Shown here one piece after another: positions 1-8,888 of a stretch of DNA of 64,000 nt (position 1 is the stretch's first letter; each line of letters opens with the position of its first letter). Position numbers and translations under genes: made by a program. The notes under the pieces are model-generated. The model saw nothing but the letters and a program-made list of their open reading frames with translations. It was not told the origin of the DNA and did not search any database. The DNA is from Gammaproteobacteria bacterium (GTDB lineage Bacteria > Pseudomonadota > Gammaproteobacteria > Thiohalospirales > Thiohalospiraceae). Where the stretch lies: NCBI GenBank assembly GCA_015491735.1, contig WFVH01000023.1:1-64000 (forward strand), read 5' to 3'.

Positions 1-111
1 CAAAAAACAGAGGCAACTAACAAGGCGGAAAATGAGAGTTTACAACCCTAAATGGCCCTTTTTCAACACAGACATGGCGGATCTTGGGGGCTGGCCAAGC
101 AATCGTTAACC
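1..111 (-). repeat. Family A MITE, diverged and cut by window start
   Basis: This stretch matches the reverse complement of the complete family A copies at 41777-41928 and 55677-55828. The shared words run in the same order: AAGGCG, AAAATG-GAGTTTAC, TTTTTCAAC, ATGGCGGAT and a closing GTTAAC. It has many substitutions and its other end lies outside the window, so no target duplication can be tested. Confidence 0.55.
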
Positions 112-239
112 CGGTAACCAAACACCCCGGACTGCAAACAGGTTCGCCGTGTTGCGAAACACCAGACCAACAATCCGTTTTTTCGGGTGGGCAAGAGGGA
201 CATAATACTTACCTCCCGCACCCGGCCAGAAAATGGGGG

Positions 240-245
240 TATAAT
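240..245 (+). promoter_or_regulatory. Possible -10 box of the ycgN-like gene
   Basis: A perfect TATAAT lies 31 bases before the preferred ATG at 277, which would give a leader of about 25 bases. No convincing -35 box is seen at 16-18 bases upstream, so the call rests on the -10 match and its position alone. If it is real, the upstream in-frame starts at 187 and 244 could not be used. Confidence 0.35.
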
Positions 246-276
246 GGGCAAAACCAGGGTCGAGAGCAGTAATCTC

Positions 277-726
277 ATGCACACCGTTCCTTTCTGGCGC
301 AGCAAATCCCTTGACGAAATGACCCGCGAAGAGTGGGAATCATTGTGTGACCGCTGTGGAAGATGCTGCCTCTACAAACTGCAGGACGAAGAGAGCGGAA
401 AGATCTATTACACGAGTATTGTTTGCAGCCTGCTGGATTTCAGCACAGGCTGTTGCAGCCGTTATACGGAGCGTAGCCATTTGATGCCGGACTGTATTAC
501 ACTCTCCACCGCCAATATCCCGCAACTTCACTGGATGCCGTCGAGCTGCGCCTACCACCTGGTTGCCGAAGGAAAAGATTTGCCGGAATGGCATCCACTG
601 CGCAGCGGCACGCCGGACAGCGTCAAAAACGCCGGAATTTCAGTCTGCTCCTATGCGATACCGGATACAGAATTCAACAATCTGGACAAGGAGCTGGAGC
701 GGCATATCATCGAGTGGCTGGAGTAG
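277..726 (+). CDS. YcgN/UPF0260 family cysteine-cluster protein
   Basis: This 149-residue protein belongs to the UPF0260 (YcgN) family of small cytosolic proteins with a cysteine cluster that probably binds metal; the biochemical role is not established. The hallmark is visible as C24-x2-C27-x2-C30-C31, following the family opening VPFWRSKSLDEM and WESLCDRCGRCC. Further cysteines occur in the middle (VCS, GCC, PDC, SSCAYH). I chose ATG 277 because family members begin two or three residues before VPFW; in-frame starts at 187 and 244 would add an unrelated extension, and a TATAAT at 240 argues against them. The DUF423 gene follows after 3 bases, so the two are probably co-transcribed. Confidence 0.85.
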   Translation: MHTVPFWRSKSLDEMTREEWESLCDRCGRCCLYKLQDEESGKIYYTSIVCSLLDFSTGCCSRYTERSHLMPDCITLSTANIPQLHWMPSSCAYHLVAEGKDLPEWHPLRSGTPDSVKNAGISVCSYAIPDTEFNNLDKELERHIIEWLE

Positions 727-729
727 ATA

Positions 730-1110
730 ATGGGAAGGGTATTTCTGGCATTTGGGGCGATAAGCGGTTTTCTGAGCGTTGCACTGGGCGCTTTTGGCGC
801 ACACGGCCTGCGCAGCCAGCTTTCACCCCATTTACTGGGTGTTTTTCAAACCGGTGTGCAATACCAGATGTACCATGCGCTGGCGCTGCTGTTTATCGGA
901 CTTTGGGCGCAGCAAAACCCCCGGCTGCGCTATGTCAACTGGTCGGGATGGTTACTGCTGCTGGGAACCGTGCTGTTTTCCGGTAGCCTCTACCTGTTGG
1001 CAATCACCGGAATTTCCTCTCTAGGCATGATTACCCCGTTGGGAGGGGTCTGCTTTTTGGCTGGATGGATTGTCCTTGCCGTTGGCCTGATACTAACCCG
1101 AACATATTAA
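730..1110 (+). CDS. DUF423 family inner-membrane protein (YgdD-like)
   Basis: This 126-residue protein has four hydrophobic segments and the family opening of a first helix followed by GAFGAHGL and a YQMYHALALL segment, which mark DUF423 (YgdD in E. coli). The function of the family is unknown. The ATG at 730 follows GGAG with 6 bases between them; that ribosome site lies in the last codons of the upstream YcgN-like gene, suggesting coupled translation. The C-terminus ends in a membrane helix and a short RTY tail. The length is normal for the family. Confidence 0.85.
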   Translation: MGRVFLAFGAISGFLSVALGAFGAHGLRSQLSPHLLGVFQTGVQYQMYHALALLFIGLWAQQNPRLRYVNWSGWLLLLGTVLFSGSLYLLAITGISSLGMITPLGGVCFLAGWIVLAVGLILTRTY

Positions 1111-1207
1111 CCTGGCACTCAGCCGTTGTGTGTTTGCTCCTGGAAAGGCGTCGAAACGGTGCTGTAGCCCTGATGCCGAAGCAGTGACAAATTTTCGTTA
1201 ATAAAAA

Positions 1208-1242
1208 CGTCATGGAACCGGCGGAACGCCGGTTCCATGACG
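1208..1242 (-). terminator. Intrinsic terminator of sqr
   Basis: A perfect 16-bp inverted repeat (1208-1223 and 1227-1242) with a 3-base loop is followed, on the minus strand, by TTTTTATT. It lies 14 bases beyond the sqr stop codon. The structure is a textbook Rho-independent terminator for the minus strand. No matching T-run is present on the plus side, so it does not obviously stop the DUF423 transcript. Confidence 0.9.
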
Positions 1243-1255
1243 CACCACTTCGATC

Positions 1256-2527
1256 TCATTTCAGTTTGCCTATACCAACCATCTTGAGAATGTACTTTTC
1301 GAACACGGGTTCACTGGTTCCCTTTTTCATCTTTCTGATGAAATATTTCTCAAAAGCCTTCTTCGCCAGATGAACCCATCGGCCTTTTTTCATCCAGGCG
1401 ACATTACGCGGAGGGATTTGCGGCATAGCGACGAAAGCTGCACCGGTATCACCCATATCCGCCAGGCAGATTGCATTCCAGGTTGCCTGGGTAGAGGGCT
1501 GTTTGGCTTCCAGTACATCTCTTATGTTGTGGGCGACGGCAGTGGCCATCGATTCAATCATGTAGCCGGTTTTGGGCGCTCCGGTAGGAACCGGGGTGGC
1601 CTCCACCGGTGGAATGGCGATGCAGACCCCAACCGAATAGATATTGTTCCACTTCGGGTTACGCTGATACTCGTCCACTTTCACAAAACCACGGGGATTG
1701 ACCAGATCCTCCCCGACCTCCATGACCGGATCCACCCCTTTGAAGGCTGGCAGCATCATGGAGAAATTGAATGGCAACTCATGCTCCCCGGATGGGTTGC
1801 CCTGTTCGTCATGTTCGACGACATGCATGATGCCATCGTCTACCCTGGCCACCTTGGCGTTACAGATCCAGCGGATATGGCGGTGGCGAAGTTCAGATTC
1901 CATCATGCCTTTGGAATCACCTACCCCACCCAGCCCAAGATGACCGATGTAAGGCTCTGAAGTCACGAAGGTCATTGGTACCTGGTCCCGGATCTTCCGC
2001 TTACGCAAATCGGCATCCATAATAAAAGCGAACTCGTAGGCCGGACCAAAACAGGATGCCCCCTGGACGGCGCCAACCACAATCGGCCCCGGCCGTTCAA
2101 TGAATGCCTGCCAATTTTCGTAGGCCTTTTCGGCATGGTCTAGGGTACAGATAGAGCTGGTGAACCCTTCCGGGCCAGTGCCTTCAATCTCATCAAATGC
2201 CAGCTTGGGGCCGGTTGCAATCACCAGATAGTCATAATCGATTTCCCGATCATCGGCCAGCACAAGCCGATTGTCATCCGGCTTTATCCTGCTCACGCCA
2301 ACCGGAATGAAATCGATCCCTTTGGCGGTGACATAAGGCTCCAGCTTGAAGCTGACATCCTCCCGGTTCCGCCATCCAACAGCAACCCAGGGGTTCGACG
2401 GAACGAAATGAAAGGTGTCTGTGTTGGAAACAACGGTCACCTTGTGCTCTTTGCCCAGTATCTCACGAACCTCATAGGCGGTAGGCAACCCCCCGGTACT
2501 GGCCCCGACAATTACGATATGCGCCAT
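1256..2527 (-). CDS. sqr: Sulfide:quinone oxidoreductase
   Basis: This 423-residue flavoprotein oxidises sulfide to polysulfide or sulfane sulfur and passes electrons to the quinone pool at the inner membrane. An N-terminal FAD-binding motif (VIVGASTGG) is present. Three cysteines lie at C127 (SICTLDH), C159 (GASCFGP) and C354 (AICLADMG). From memory these match the redox and polysulfide-binding cysteines C128, C160 and C356 of the Acidithiobacillus ferrooxidans enzyme, offset by one or two. The C-terminal part has the conserved IPPVEATPVPTG and KTGYMIESM segments and a basic amphipathic tail fit for membrane binding. The ATG follows a strong AAAGGAG site. It is transcribed away from the RND efflux operon and ends at a strong hairpin terminator. 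Energy from sulfide, or sulfide detoxification, is the expected role. Confidence 0.93.
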   Translation of the reverse strand: MAHIVIVGASTGGLPTAYEVREILGKEHKVTVVSNTDTFHFVPSNPWVAVGWRNREDVSFKLEPYVTAKGIDFIPVGVSRIKPDDNRLVLADDREIDYDYLVIATGPKLAFDEIEGTGPEGFTSSICTLDHAEKAYENWQAFIERPGPIVVGAVQGASCFGPAYEFAFIMDADLRKRKIRDQVPMTFVTSEPYIGHLGLGGVGDSKGMMESELRHRHIRWICNAKVARVDDGIMHVVEHDEQGNPSGEHELPFNFSMMLPAFKGVDPVMEVGEDLVNPRGFVKVDEYQRNPKWNNIYSVGVCIAIPPVEATPVPTGAPKTGYMIESMATAVAHNIRDVLEAKQPSTQATWNAICLADMGDTGAAFVAMPQIPPRNVAWMKKGRWVHLAKKAFEKYFIRKMKKGTSEPVFEKYILKMVGIGKLK

Positions 2528-2653
2528 GAAACTGATCTCCTTTACTCTGATTCAGGAACTGTCATGCATCTTTTGGGCCATATGTAAACGGCCCCGGGAC
2601 GTACCACTCGATAGACTTCATGTACCAACGGGCAAAAATGTTTGCTCAAGGCG

Positions 2654-2682
2654 TTGACAATATGTAAAAGTGTTCATATCAT
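2654..2682 (+). promoter_or_regulatory. Sigma-70 promoter of the efflux operon
   Basis: TTGACA at 2654-2659 and TATCAT at 2677-2682 are separated by exactly 17 bases, close to the ideal sigma-70 arrangement. The first gene of the TolC-adaptor-RND operon starts about 35 bases downstream of the -10 box. The spacer and the -10 box are covered by an inverted repeat, consistent with repression by steric exclusion. Confidence 0.75.
2660..2679. promoter_or_regulatory. Likely operator for the ArsR/BigR-type repressor
   Basis: The 20 bases have arms ATATGTA and TTCATAT around a 6-base centre, an imperfect inverted repeat with 6 of 7 arm positions matched. It begins directly after the -35 box and runs into the -10 box. 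ArsR-family repressors of the BigR/YgaV/SqrR group bind AT-rich inverted repeats of this size over promoters, and such a regulator gene closes this operon. The half-site ATATGTAAA recurs at 2580-2588 in the sqr leader. Binding is inferred. Confidence 0.55.
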
Positions 2683-2717
2683 CATAATGCAATGAACCAC
2701 GAGAAGGAGTGACGGTA

Positions 2718-4079
2718 GTGTCTGTCTTCACAAGCAGTACGATGACTCGATTGATCATGCCATTGATTTTCCTGAACTCGATGCCGGTATTTTCTGCCCA
2801 GGATCCATCGGTGGTGGATTTTCCCGCCGCAGTGCGAATGGCAATGGTTCACAACCCGGAGCTGGCCGCCAGTGGCGAACAGGTTCAGACGGCCAGGGCA
2901 CAGCAACGGGCCGCCAGCAGTGGTTTGCTGCCGCGTCTCGACCTGAACGTGGAGGCGTCACGCACCAACGCCCCGCTCGGAGTTTTTGCCGGCAAGCTGT
3001 CGCAACAGCGGGTCGCCGCGACGGACTTTTCCCCTGCCTTGCTCAACGCTCCGGATGATTTCGACAACGTCAGAACCGCGGTCAAACTGAGCTGGCCGGT
3101 TTGGCAAGGTGGGGCGCTTCGGGCTGGCAAACGGCAGGCGGCGTCCGCGCTGGAGGCAGCTTCATACAGCCATGATATGCGCCAACAGAAACTGACCCTG
3201 GATGTGTTGACCGCCTATACCGGTGTTCATGAAGCAAAAGCGCAACTCAGAGCGAGCCAGGAGGCGCTCCAGGCGGCGCAGCAGCATGCCGGAATAAGCC
3301 GTGCCCAGCGGGATCAGGGTATGGCGGTCGACAGTGACGTGATGGCGGCAGAGGTTCACCGGTTGAATGCCGCGGTACAGCTGCATCGCGCCGAAAATGC
3401 CGCAGCGGATGCGTTGGATCAGCTGCGCGTACTGCTGAACATGGATCTGGAGCAACCGTTGACACTCGGTGCGATACCGCAGATTCCCGCGCTTCCCGAC
3501 GATCTGAGAACCCTCCAGCAGCGGACGTTGGAATCCCACCCGGATCTGCTGGCGCTGGAGGCCAGCCTGAAAGCCCGGCAGGCCGGGATCCGTGTCAAAC
3601 AGGCCGCATTCTATCCCTCCGTACAGTTGATGGCACAGCAAGAGTGGAACGACACCCGTCTGGCATTGGAAAACGACAACACCCTGGTGGCCGGCGTCAT
3701 CCATCTCAACCTGTTTGCCGGCGGAGCAGACAAGGCTGCAGTGGATGGCGCCAGGGCACAGGTCAACCGGCTGCAGTACCAGTTGGAAGCGGCCCGGCGC
3801 GCCTACCGTGCAGAAGTAGCGCGTGCCTGGCGGGGCCGTACAGAGGCCCGCTCCCGCGCCGAGGCACAGATCGAGGCGGAGCGGCAGGCTGCCGAAGCGC
3901 TGCGCATCACGGAGCTGCGTTACAAGGCCGGACTGGAGCGCACCGTTGATCTGTTGCAGGCCCAGGCCCGTCTGGATGCCGCCCGGGCACAACGTATTCA
4001 CACCGATTTCGAACGTATTTTGGCTGAAGCCCGCTTGCGCATAGCAGCAGGGCTGTTGCTTTTGGAGGATATTCTATGA
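2718..4079 (+). CDS. TolC-family outer membrane efflux protein
   Basis: This protein of about 453 residues forms the outer-membrane channel of a tripartite efflux pump. It has an N-terminal hydrophobic signal segment ending near VFSAQD and then two long heptad-rich helical halves typical of TolC-family proteins (for example the AKAQLRASQEALQAAQQH and LRYKAGLERTVDLLQAQARL-like regions near residues 175-200 and 395-415). I chose GTG 2718 because AAGGAG at 2703-2708 lies 9 bases before it; a GTG at 2709 directly abuts that site. The gene is first in an operon with the adaptor and RND permease and overlaps the adaptor by 4 bases (ATGA). The substrate is not shown by sequence. Confidence 0.85.
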   Translation: MSVFTSSTMTRLIMPLIFLNSMPVFSAQDPSVVDFPAAVRMAMVHNPELAASGEQVQTARAQQRAASSGLLPRLDLNVEASRTNAPLGVFAGKLSQQRVAATDFSPALLNAPDDFDNVRTAVKLSWPVWQGGALRAGKRQAASALEAASYSHDMRQQKLTLDVLTAYTGVHEAKAQLRASQEALQAAQQHAGISRAQRDQGMAVDSDVMAAEVHRLNAAVQLHRAENAAADALDQLRVLLNMDLEQPLTLGAIPQIPALPDDLRTLQQRTLESHPDLLALEASLKARQAGIRVKQAAFYPSVQLMAQQEWNDTRLALENDNTLVAGVIHLNLFAGGADKAAVDGARAQVNRLQYQLEAARRAYRAEVARAWRGRTEARSRAEAQIEAERQAAEALRITELRYKAGLERTVDLLQAQARLDAARAQRIHTDFERILAEARLRIAAGLLLLEDIL

Positions 4080-5206
4080 ACCTGAAACAGCTGTTCCGGA
4101 CAGGTATTCCATTGTCGGCCCGGCAACCAAAATCCGGGACACTCGGATATGGGGCCGCCGGGTTGGTCTTGTCGGTCATCCTGCTGACCGGGTGTTCCGG
4201 CAGTGAGCAAACCGGGGCCTCTGAATCGCCGGATGAAATCAAGGCCAGCGTAATGACGGTGACGCCCCAGCCGGTTCCGGTATTCTACAACAGCAGCGGC
4301 GTCGTGGTTTCCGAGCAGCGGGTAACCATCACCTCCCGCCTGTCCGGCTATATCCGTGATCTTTCAGTAAATGAAGGGGATCGGGTCAAGGCGGGACAGG
4401 TGCTGTTCCGGGTCGACCCGGTGGATGCCCGCTCCCAGCAGGAATCTGCCCGGGCGGCGCTGGTTCAGGCCGAAGCGGATCTCGCCGATGCCGAATCCGA
4501 CCGGCGGCGTTTTGAGACGCTGTTCGAACAGGGGGCTGTATCCCGGCGCCAGTTGGACAAGGCCCGACTGCGGGTAAAGGTGGCGCGGAGTGCGGTAAAA
4601 CAGGCAAAGGCCGCCTTGCGCAGCGCGAGTAACCAGCTCACCTATGCCGAGGTGCGCGCGCCTGCGAACGGCATCGTGGTGCGCAAACTGAAACGCAATG
4701 GCGATCTCGCCACACCGGGGGCGCCGGTATTGACCATGGAGAACCCCGACAACCTGGTCGTGGATACCCATGTGGACGAGGCCAATATCAACCATGTCCA
4801 GGTGGGAGACAAGGTGCAACTGCGCTTTCCTGCTTTCGATAAACAGCTCACCGGCGAGGTACTGCAGGTGGTTGGGGCCGCCGATCCGGTAGCGCACAAT
4901 TTTCTGGTCAAGATTGCGCTGCCGGCTGAGGTCAACGTTCTGGCGGGAGCCTATGTGAAAGTGCGCTTTACCGTTGCCACCCGGGAGGCGTTGATGCTGC
5001 CGGAAGAAGCGCTGTTCAGCCGTGGCGATCTGCCCGCGGTTTATATCGTGGATGAGCAGCATATCGCCCACTACCGGCTGGTGCGGCTGGGCCAGAAATA
5101 CAATGGCCAGTATGAAGTCACCGCCGGGTTGAGCGCCGGAGCAAAGGTGGTAACCGGCGCAGAAGGCGTGCTGCGCAGCGGCATGCGGATTGTGGCGGGG
5201 GAATGA
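4076..5206 (+). CDS. RND efflux periplasmic adaptor (HlyD/AcrA family lipoprotein)
   Basis: This 376-residue membrane-fusion protein links the RND pump to the TolC channel. A hydrophobic stretch ends in the lipobox LLTGC, with the lipidated cysteine at residue 40, so the N-terminal extension is longer than usual. The order of domains is typical: a lipoyl half (SRLSGYIRDLSVNEGDRVKAGQ), a coiled-coil hairpin (residues about 125-185), the second lipoyl half (YAEVRAPANGIVVRKL), then beta-barrel and membrane-proximal domains ending at GMRIVAGE. Start and stop both overlap neighbouring genes by 4 bases, so the three pump genes are translationally coupled. Confidence 0.88.
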   Translation: MNLKQLFRTGIPLSARQPKSGTLGYGAAGLVLSVILLTGCSGSEQTGASESPDEIKASVMTVTPQPVPVFYNSSGVVVSEQRVTITSRLSGYIRDLSVNEGDRVKAGQVLFRVDPVDARSQQESARAALVQAEADLADAESDRRRFETLFEQGAVSRRQLDKARLRVKVARSAVKQAKAALRSASNQLTYAEVRAPANGIVVRKLKRNGDLATPGAPVLTMENPDNLVVDTHVDEANINHVQVGDKVQLRFPAFDKQLTGEVLQVVGAADPVAHNFLVKIALPAEVNVLAGAYVKVRFTVATREALMLPEEALFSRGDLPAVYIVDEQHIAHYRLVRLGQKYNGQYEVTAGLSAGAKVVTGAEGVLRSGMRIVAGE

Positions 5207-8200
5207 GCGCCATGAACGAACAACAGACCCACGAACTCAACATCGCTGGCCGGCTCGGCAAGGCGGCGATGAACAGTACGCTGACGCCACTGATCAGTGT
5301 GCTGATATTCCTGATCGGGGTGGTAGCGCTTTTCATCACCCCCCGAGAGGAGAATCCGCAGATCGATGTCCCGGCCGCCAATGTATTCGTGCGCATGGAG
5401 GGGGCCAGTCCCGCCGAGGTGCTGAACAAGGTGGTTCGCCCGCTGGAGTCCGTACTGCGCGAGATGAGCGCTGTCGAACACACCTACGGTATGGCGCAGG
5501 ATTCGCTTGCTATCGTTACTGTTCAGTTTGAGGTGGGTGAAGACAAGGAAGAGAGTCTGGTCAAACTCTACGACCGGCTGATGCACAACCTGGATCGCAT
5601 CCCGCCGGGAGCCAGTCAGCCGCTGGTAAAACCGGTGGATGTGGATGATGTACCGATTGTGGTACTGACGCTGTCCAGTGACGAACTGGATGATATGGCG
5701 CTGAAACGCCTGGCCGAACGGGTCAGGGAGCAGCTGGTGCCGCTCGATGGCGTCAGTGTGACCGATATTGTGGGCGGACGGGATCGGCAGATCAGTATCC
5801 AGATCGATCCGGTACGTCTCGGCGCCTACCGGATCCCGCTGGATCGCCTGCAGCAGGTTCTGCAGGGCGCCAACGCCGGTGGCCCGGTAGGTGAGCTGGT
5901 GGGAGATAACCAGGTCGCCCGCGTCTGGCTGCAAGGCTATCTGAAATCGGTGGAGGATGTAGGGGCGCTGGTAGTTGGTGAGTGGGAAGGTAGCCCCATA
6001 TTCCTGCGTGATGTGGCCACACTTCACGATGGTCCCGCCGAGGTGGACTCTCTGCACCGGATCGGTTTTGGCCCCGGGCATGACGCGAACGCCGCCGCGG
6101 AACCACAGCGCCCGGCCGTCTCCATCAGCCTGGCAAAAAAACGCGGAACCAACGCCGTATTCGTTGCCGAACGTATTCTGGAGAAAGTTGAAACGCTGAA
6201 GGAGGATTTCATTCCCGGCAATGTTACCGTCACCGTTACCCGCGACTCGGGGGAGCGGGCCAATGATGCGGTCAACATACTCATCGAGCATCTGGGTATC
6301 GCCATCGGCTCGGTCATCATCATCTTGTTGCTGTTCCTGGGCTGGCGCGAGGCGGCCATTGTTACCTTGAACATTCCCCTGATCCTGTTCGTGGTGTTCG
6401 CCGCTGGCCTGCTGGCTGATCAGACCATTAACCGCATCACCCTGTTCGCCCTGATTCTGGCGCTGGGGCTGCTGGTGGATGACGCTATCGTGGTGGTGGA
6501 GAATATTCACCGTCACCTGCACAAAGGGGTACACAGCCTCAAGGAGAAAGCGCGGGTGATTATCGAAGCGACCAATGAAACCGGCAAACCAACCATTATC
6601 GCCACTTTTGCGGTCATTCTGGCATTCATCCCGATGGCCTTCGTAACCGGCATGATGGGACCCTACATGGCTCCCATTCCATTCAATACACCGGTGGCAA
6701 TGCTGGCCTCATTGATCATTGCCTACATGGTGACACCCTGGATTGCACAACGCTGGATGCCATGCAGGATAACCGAACCCGCCATGGAAGAGCGGGATGC
6801 CAATCAGAAAGACTGGATTCACCGGCTTTACTACCGTCTGGCACTCCCGCTGGTGGAAGGAACCTGGCAGCGCTGGGTACTGTTCTTCGTCGTACTGCTG
6901 ATGATGATCGGAGCCCTGTTGCAGCCCGCCTGGCAGTTCATGCGCCCGTCGGGGATAGGCGGGCCAATGACACCGGGCACCGTGGAGCTGAAAATGCTGC
7001 CCAAGGGTAACAAAAACACGTTCAACATCACCATTGACATGCCGGAAGGCACTCCACTGGAGATGACCGATGGCATCGCCAGGGAGGTGGCGGATGTGCT
7101 GCGAGTCTATCCCTATGTGACCGACTACGAAACCTTCGTCGGCCAGGCCGGACCGGTGGATTTCAACGGTATGCTGCGCGGCTCGGTGTTGCGCCGGGGT
7201 TCGCATCTGGCCGAGCTTCGGGTCAATCTGACCGACAAGCTCGAACGCAGTATCAAATCCGACGCCATCGTGCTGGAACTGCGTGAAAAGCTGCGCCCGC
7301 TGATGAAAGCGTATCCACAGGCCAATATCAAACTGGTCGAGGATCCACCTGGTCCGCCGGTGCGCGCCACGGTGCTGGCGGAGCTTTACGGCCCCGAGTC
7401 AGACAAATTGGCGGAGCTGGTACAGAAAGTCCGCAGTGAGTTCGAGCAGACCTATGATCTGGTGGATATCGACGACTCGCTGGGTGACGACCAGGTGGAA
7501 TACCGCATCGAAGTGGATAAAGAGAAGGCCGCTCGGCTGGGAATCTCCACGGCGCAGGTGATGCAGACTATCGGCTCTTTTCTGGGAGGCTTCGATCTGG
7601 GGGCTGTGCATGACGAAAACGAGCGGCATCCGGTCAAGATCCATGTCCGGCTACCCCGCGAACATCGGGTGCATCTCTCGGATCTCGGCCAGATCTATAT
7701 CAGTGACCGTGAGGGGCGGCCCGTCTCCCTGGGTTCACTGGCCGAGATTTTTGAAGTGACCGCATCGAAACCGGTCTACACCAAGGACGGTCATAGGGTG
7801 GCCTATGTATCGGCTGAGCCGATGCGGGGTTCCCAGGTCTACCCATTGCTGGATCTGGATGGGCGGCTGGATGGAATGGATCTGGGCGCAGCCGGTCAAT
7901 TGACCACCGCCGGACTGAAGTTTGTATCCGTACAACCGGATGACACCTATAACTACCAGCTTCTCTGGGACGGGGAAATGCGCCTCACCCTGGATGTATT
8001 CCGCGATCTGGGCTCGGCGTTCATCGTGGCGCTGGTGCTTATCTACCTGCTGCTGGTGGCCTACTACGCCAACTTCCAGACGCCGTTGCTGGTGATGGGG
8101 GCCATTCCGCTTACCATGATCGGTATCTTTCCCGGACACTGGATCATGCAGCAGCCGTTCACAGCCACCTCGATGATCGGCATGATCGCCCTGGCGGGGA

Positions 8201-8505
8201 TCGTGGTGCGCAACTCGCTGCTGTTGATAGATTTTATCATCGACTATCGCGCCAGGGGGCATGATGTGAAAACCGCTGTACTGGAGGCAGGCGCAGTGCG
8301 TACCCGGCCTATCCTGCTGACAGCGCTGGCGGTTATTGCGGGCACCTCCATCATGATAAGTGATCCGGTATTTGGCGGACTCGGAATTTCGATGGCCTTC
8401 GGCACCCTGGCTTCGACCGTGTTGACGCTGTTCGTCATCCCGCTGGCCTACTACCGGTGGCAGCGCAACAAACCGCTGCTTAAAGAAGAGCGTTGTGAAA
8501 TTTGA
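5203..8505 (+). CDS. RND efflux permease (AcrB/AcrD/AcrF-like)
   Basis: This 1100-residue inner-membrane proton antiporter is the motor of the tripartite pump. The sequence shows the two-fold RND layout: a first helix, a large periplasmic loop, a block of six helices, then a repeat of that pattern. The adjacent acidic pair D426-D427 in LGLLVDDAIVVVEN lies in the helix that carries the proton-relay aspartates in this family. The last helix block (ALVLIYLLLVAYY to VLTLFVIPLAYY) is also complete. It is somewhat longer than AcrB. The substrate cannot be told from sequence; position beside sqr and an ArsR-type sulfur or metal sensor suggests a compound linked to sulfide or thiol stress. Confidence 0.9.
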   Translation: MSAMNEQQTHELNIAGRLGKAAMNSTLTPLISVLIFLIGVVALFITPREENPQIDVPAANVFVRMEGASPAEVLNKVVRPLESVLREMSAVEHTYGMAQDSLAIVTVQFEVGEDKEESLVKLYDRLMHNLDRIPPGASQPLVKPVDVDDVPIVVLTLSSDELDDMALKRLAERVREQLVPLDGVSVTDIVGGRDRQISIQIDPVRLGAYRIPLDRLQQVLQGANAGGPVGELVGDNQVARVWLQGYLKSVEDVGALVVGEWEGSPIFLRDVATLHDGPAEVDSLHRIGFGPGHDANAAAEPQRPAVSISLAKKRGTNAVFVAERILEKVETLKEDFIPGNVTVTVTRDSGERANDAVNILIEHLGIAIGSVIIILLLFLGWREAAIVTLNIPLILFVVFAAGLLADQTINRITLFALILALGLLVDDAIVVVENIHRHLHKGVHSLKEKARVIIEATNETGKPTIIATFAVILAFIPMAFVTGMMGPYMAPIPFNTPVAMLASLIIAYMVTPWIAQRWMPCRITEPAMEERDANQKDWIHRLYYRLALPLVEGTWQRWVLFFVVLLMMIGALLQPAWQFMRPSGIGGPMTPGTVELKMLPKGNKNTFNITIDMPEGTPLEMTDGIAREVADVLRVYPYVTDYETFVGQAGPVDFNGMLRGSVLRRGSHLAELRVNLTDKLERSIKSDAIVLELREKLRPLMKAYPQANIKLVEDPPGPPVRATVLAELYGPESDKLAELVQKVRSEFEQTYDLVDIDDSLGDDQVEYRIEVDKEKAARLGISTAQVMQTIGSFLGGFDLGAVHDENERHPVKIHVRLPREHRVHLSDLGQIYISDREGRPVSLGSLAEIFEVTASKPVYTKDGHRVAYVSAEPMRGSQVYPLLDLDGRLDGMDLGAAGQLTTAGLKFVSVQPDDTYNYQLLWDGEMRLTLDVFRDLGSAFIVALVLIYLLLVAYYANFQTPLLVMGAIPLTMIGIFPGHWIMQQPFTATSMIGMIALAGIVVRNSLLLIDFIIDYRARGHDVKTAVLEAGAVRTRPILLTALAVIAGTSIMISDPVFGGLGISMAFGTLASTVLTLFVIPLAYYRWQRNKPLLKEERCEI

Positions 8506-8582
8506 TTTTGTTTGATGACGAGTGGCCCGGCAATACCGATATTCGTGTCTTCGGCATCGTCGGGAAGATGGCAAGAACATCC

Positions 8583-8604
8583 GGAACCCACCGGGTTCCC
8601 CGGT
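8583..8604 (+). terminator. Possible internal terminator or attenuator
   Basis: GGAACCC and GGGTTCC (8583-8589, 8593-8599) form a 7-bp stem with a 3-base loop, followed by CCGG and TTTTT. It lies in the 130-base gap between the RND permease gene and the DUF2892 gene. It would lower transcription of DUF2892 and the ArsR gene relative to the pump genes. No separate promoter was recognised after it. Confidence 0.5.
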
Positions 8605-8635
8605 TTTTCCAAGACAGTAACGCGGAGGTGATATC

Positions 8636-8872
8636 ATGACTATTGAACGTCTTATTCGAATTATCGCAGGCAGCTTTATCCTGCTTTCCCTGTTTTTGGC
8701 CTGGTCCGTCAATAACATACCGTTTTTCGATGGGCCCAACTGGCTGTGGTTTACCGCTTTCATCGGCGCCAATCTACTGCAATCCGGTTTTACCCGCTGG
8801 TGTCTGATGGCGCAAATTCTCGCAAAGCTTGGGATTCCCTCTGGCTGCGTGGAAAGTGGCAGCAAGTGCTAA
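8636..8872 (+). CDS. DUF2892 (YgaP-like) small membrane protein
   Basis: This 78-residue protein has two hydrophobic segments (residues about 8-28 and 36-56) and ends in a Cys-containing tail. It matches the DUF2892 type, which forms the C-terminal membrane part of E. coli YgaP, a rhodanese co-transcribed with the ArsR-type regulator YgaV. Here only the membrane part exists, without a rhodanese domain. Cysteines occur near the end (RWCLMAQ, SGCVESGSKC). The start is an ATG after GGAGGTGATATC, a strong ribosome site. The ArsR gene follows 16 bases later. A role in sulfur handling at the membrane is inferred only from this context. Confidence 0.7.
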   Translation: MTIERLIRIIAGSFILLSLFLAWSVNNIPFFDGPNWLWFTAFIGANLLQSGFTRWCLMAQILAKLGIPSGCVESGSKC

Positions 8873-8888
8873 GCTGCCGGTTAGACAG

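Noticed and set aside
5071-6534. Long minus-strand open frame (487 codons)
   Set aside because: It lies fully antisense to the adaptor and RND permease genes, has no ribosome site or recognisable domain, and is a by-product of GC-rich codon use.
7735-8865. Minus-strand open frame of 376 codons
   Set aside because: It is antisense to the RND permease and DUF2892 genes and shows low-complexity Arg/His/Gln composition.
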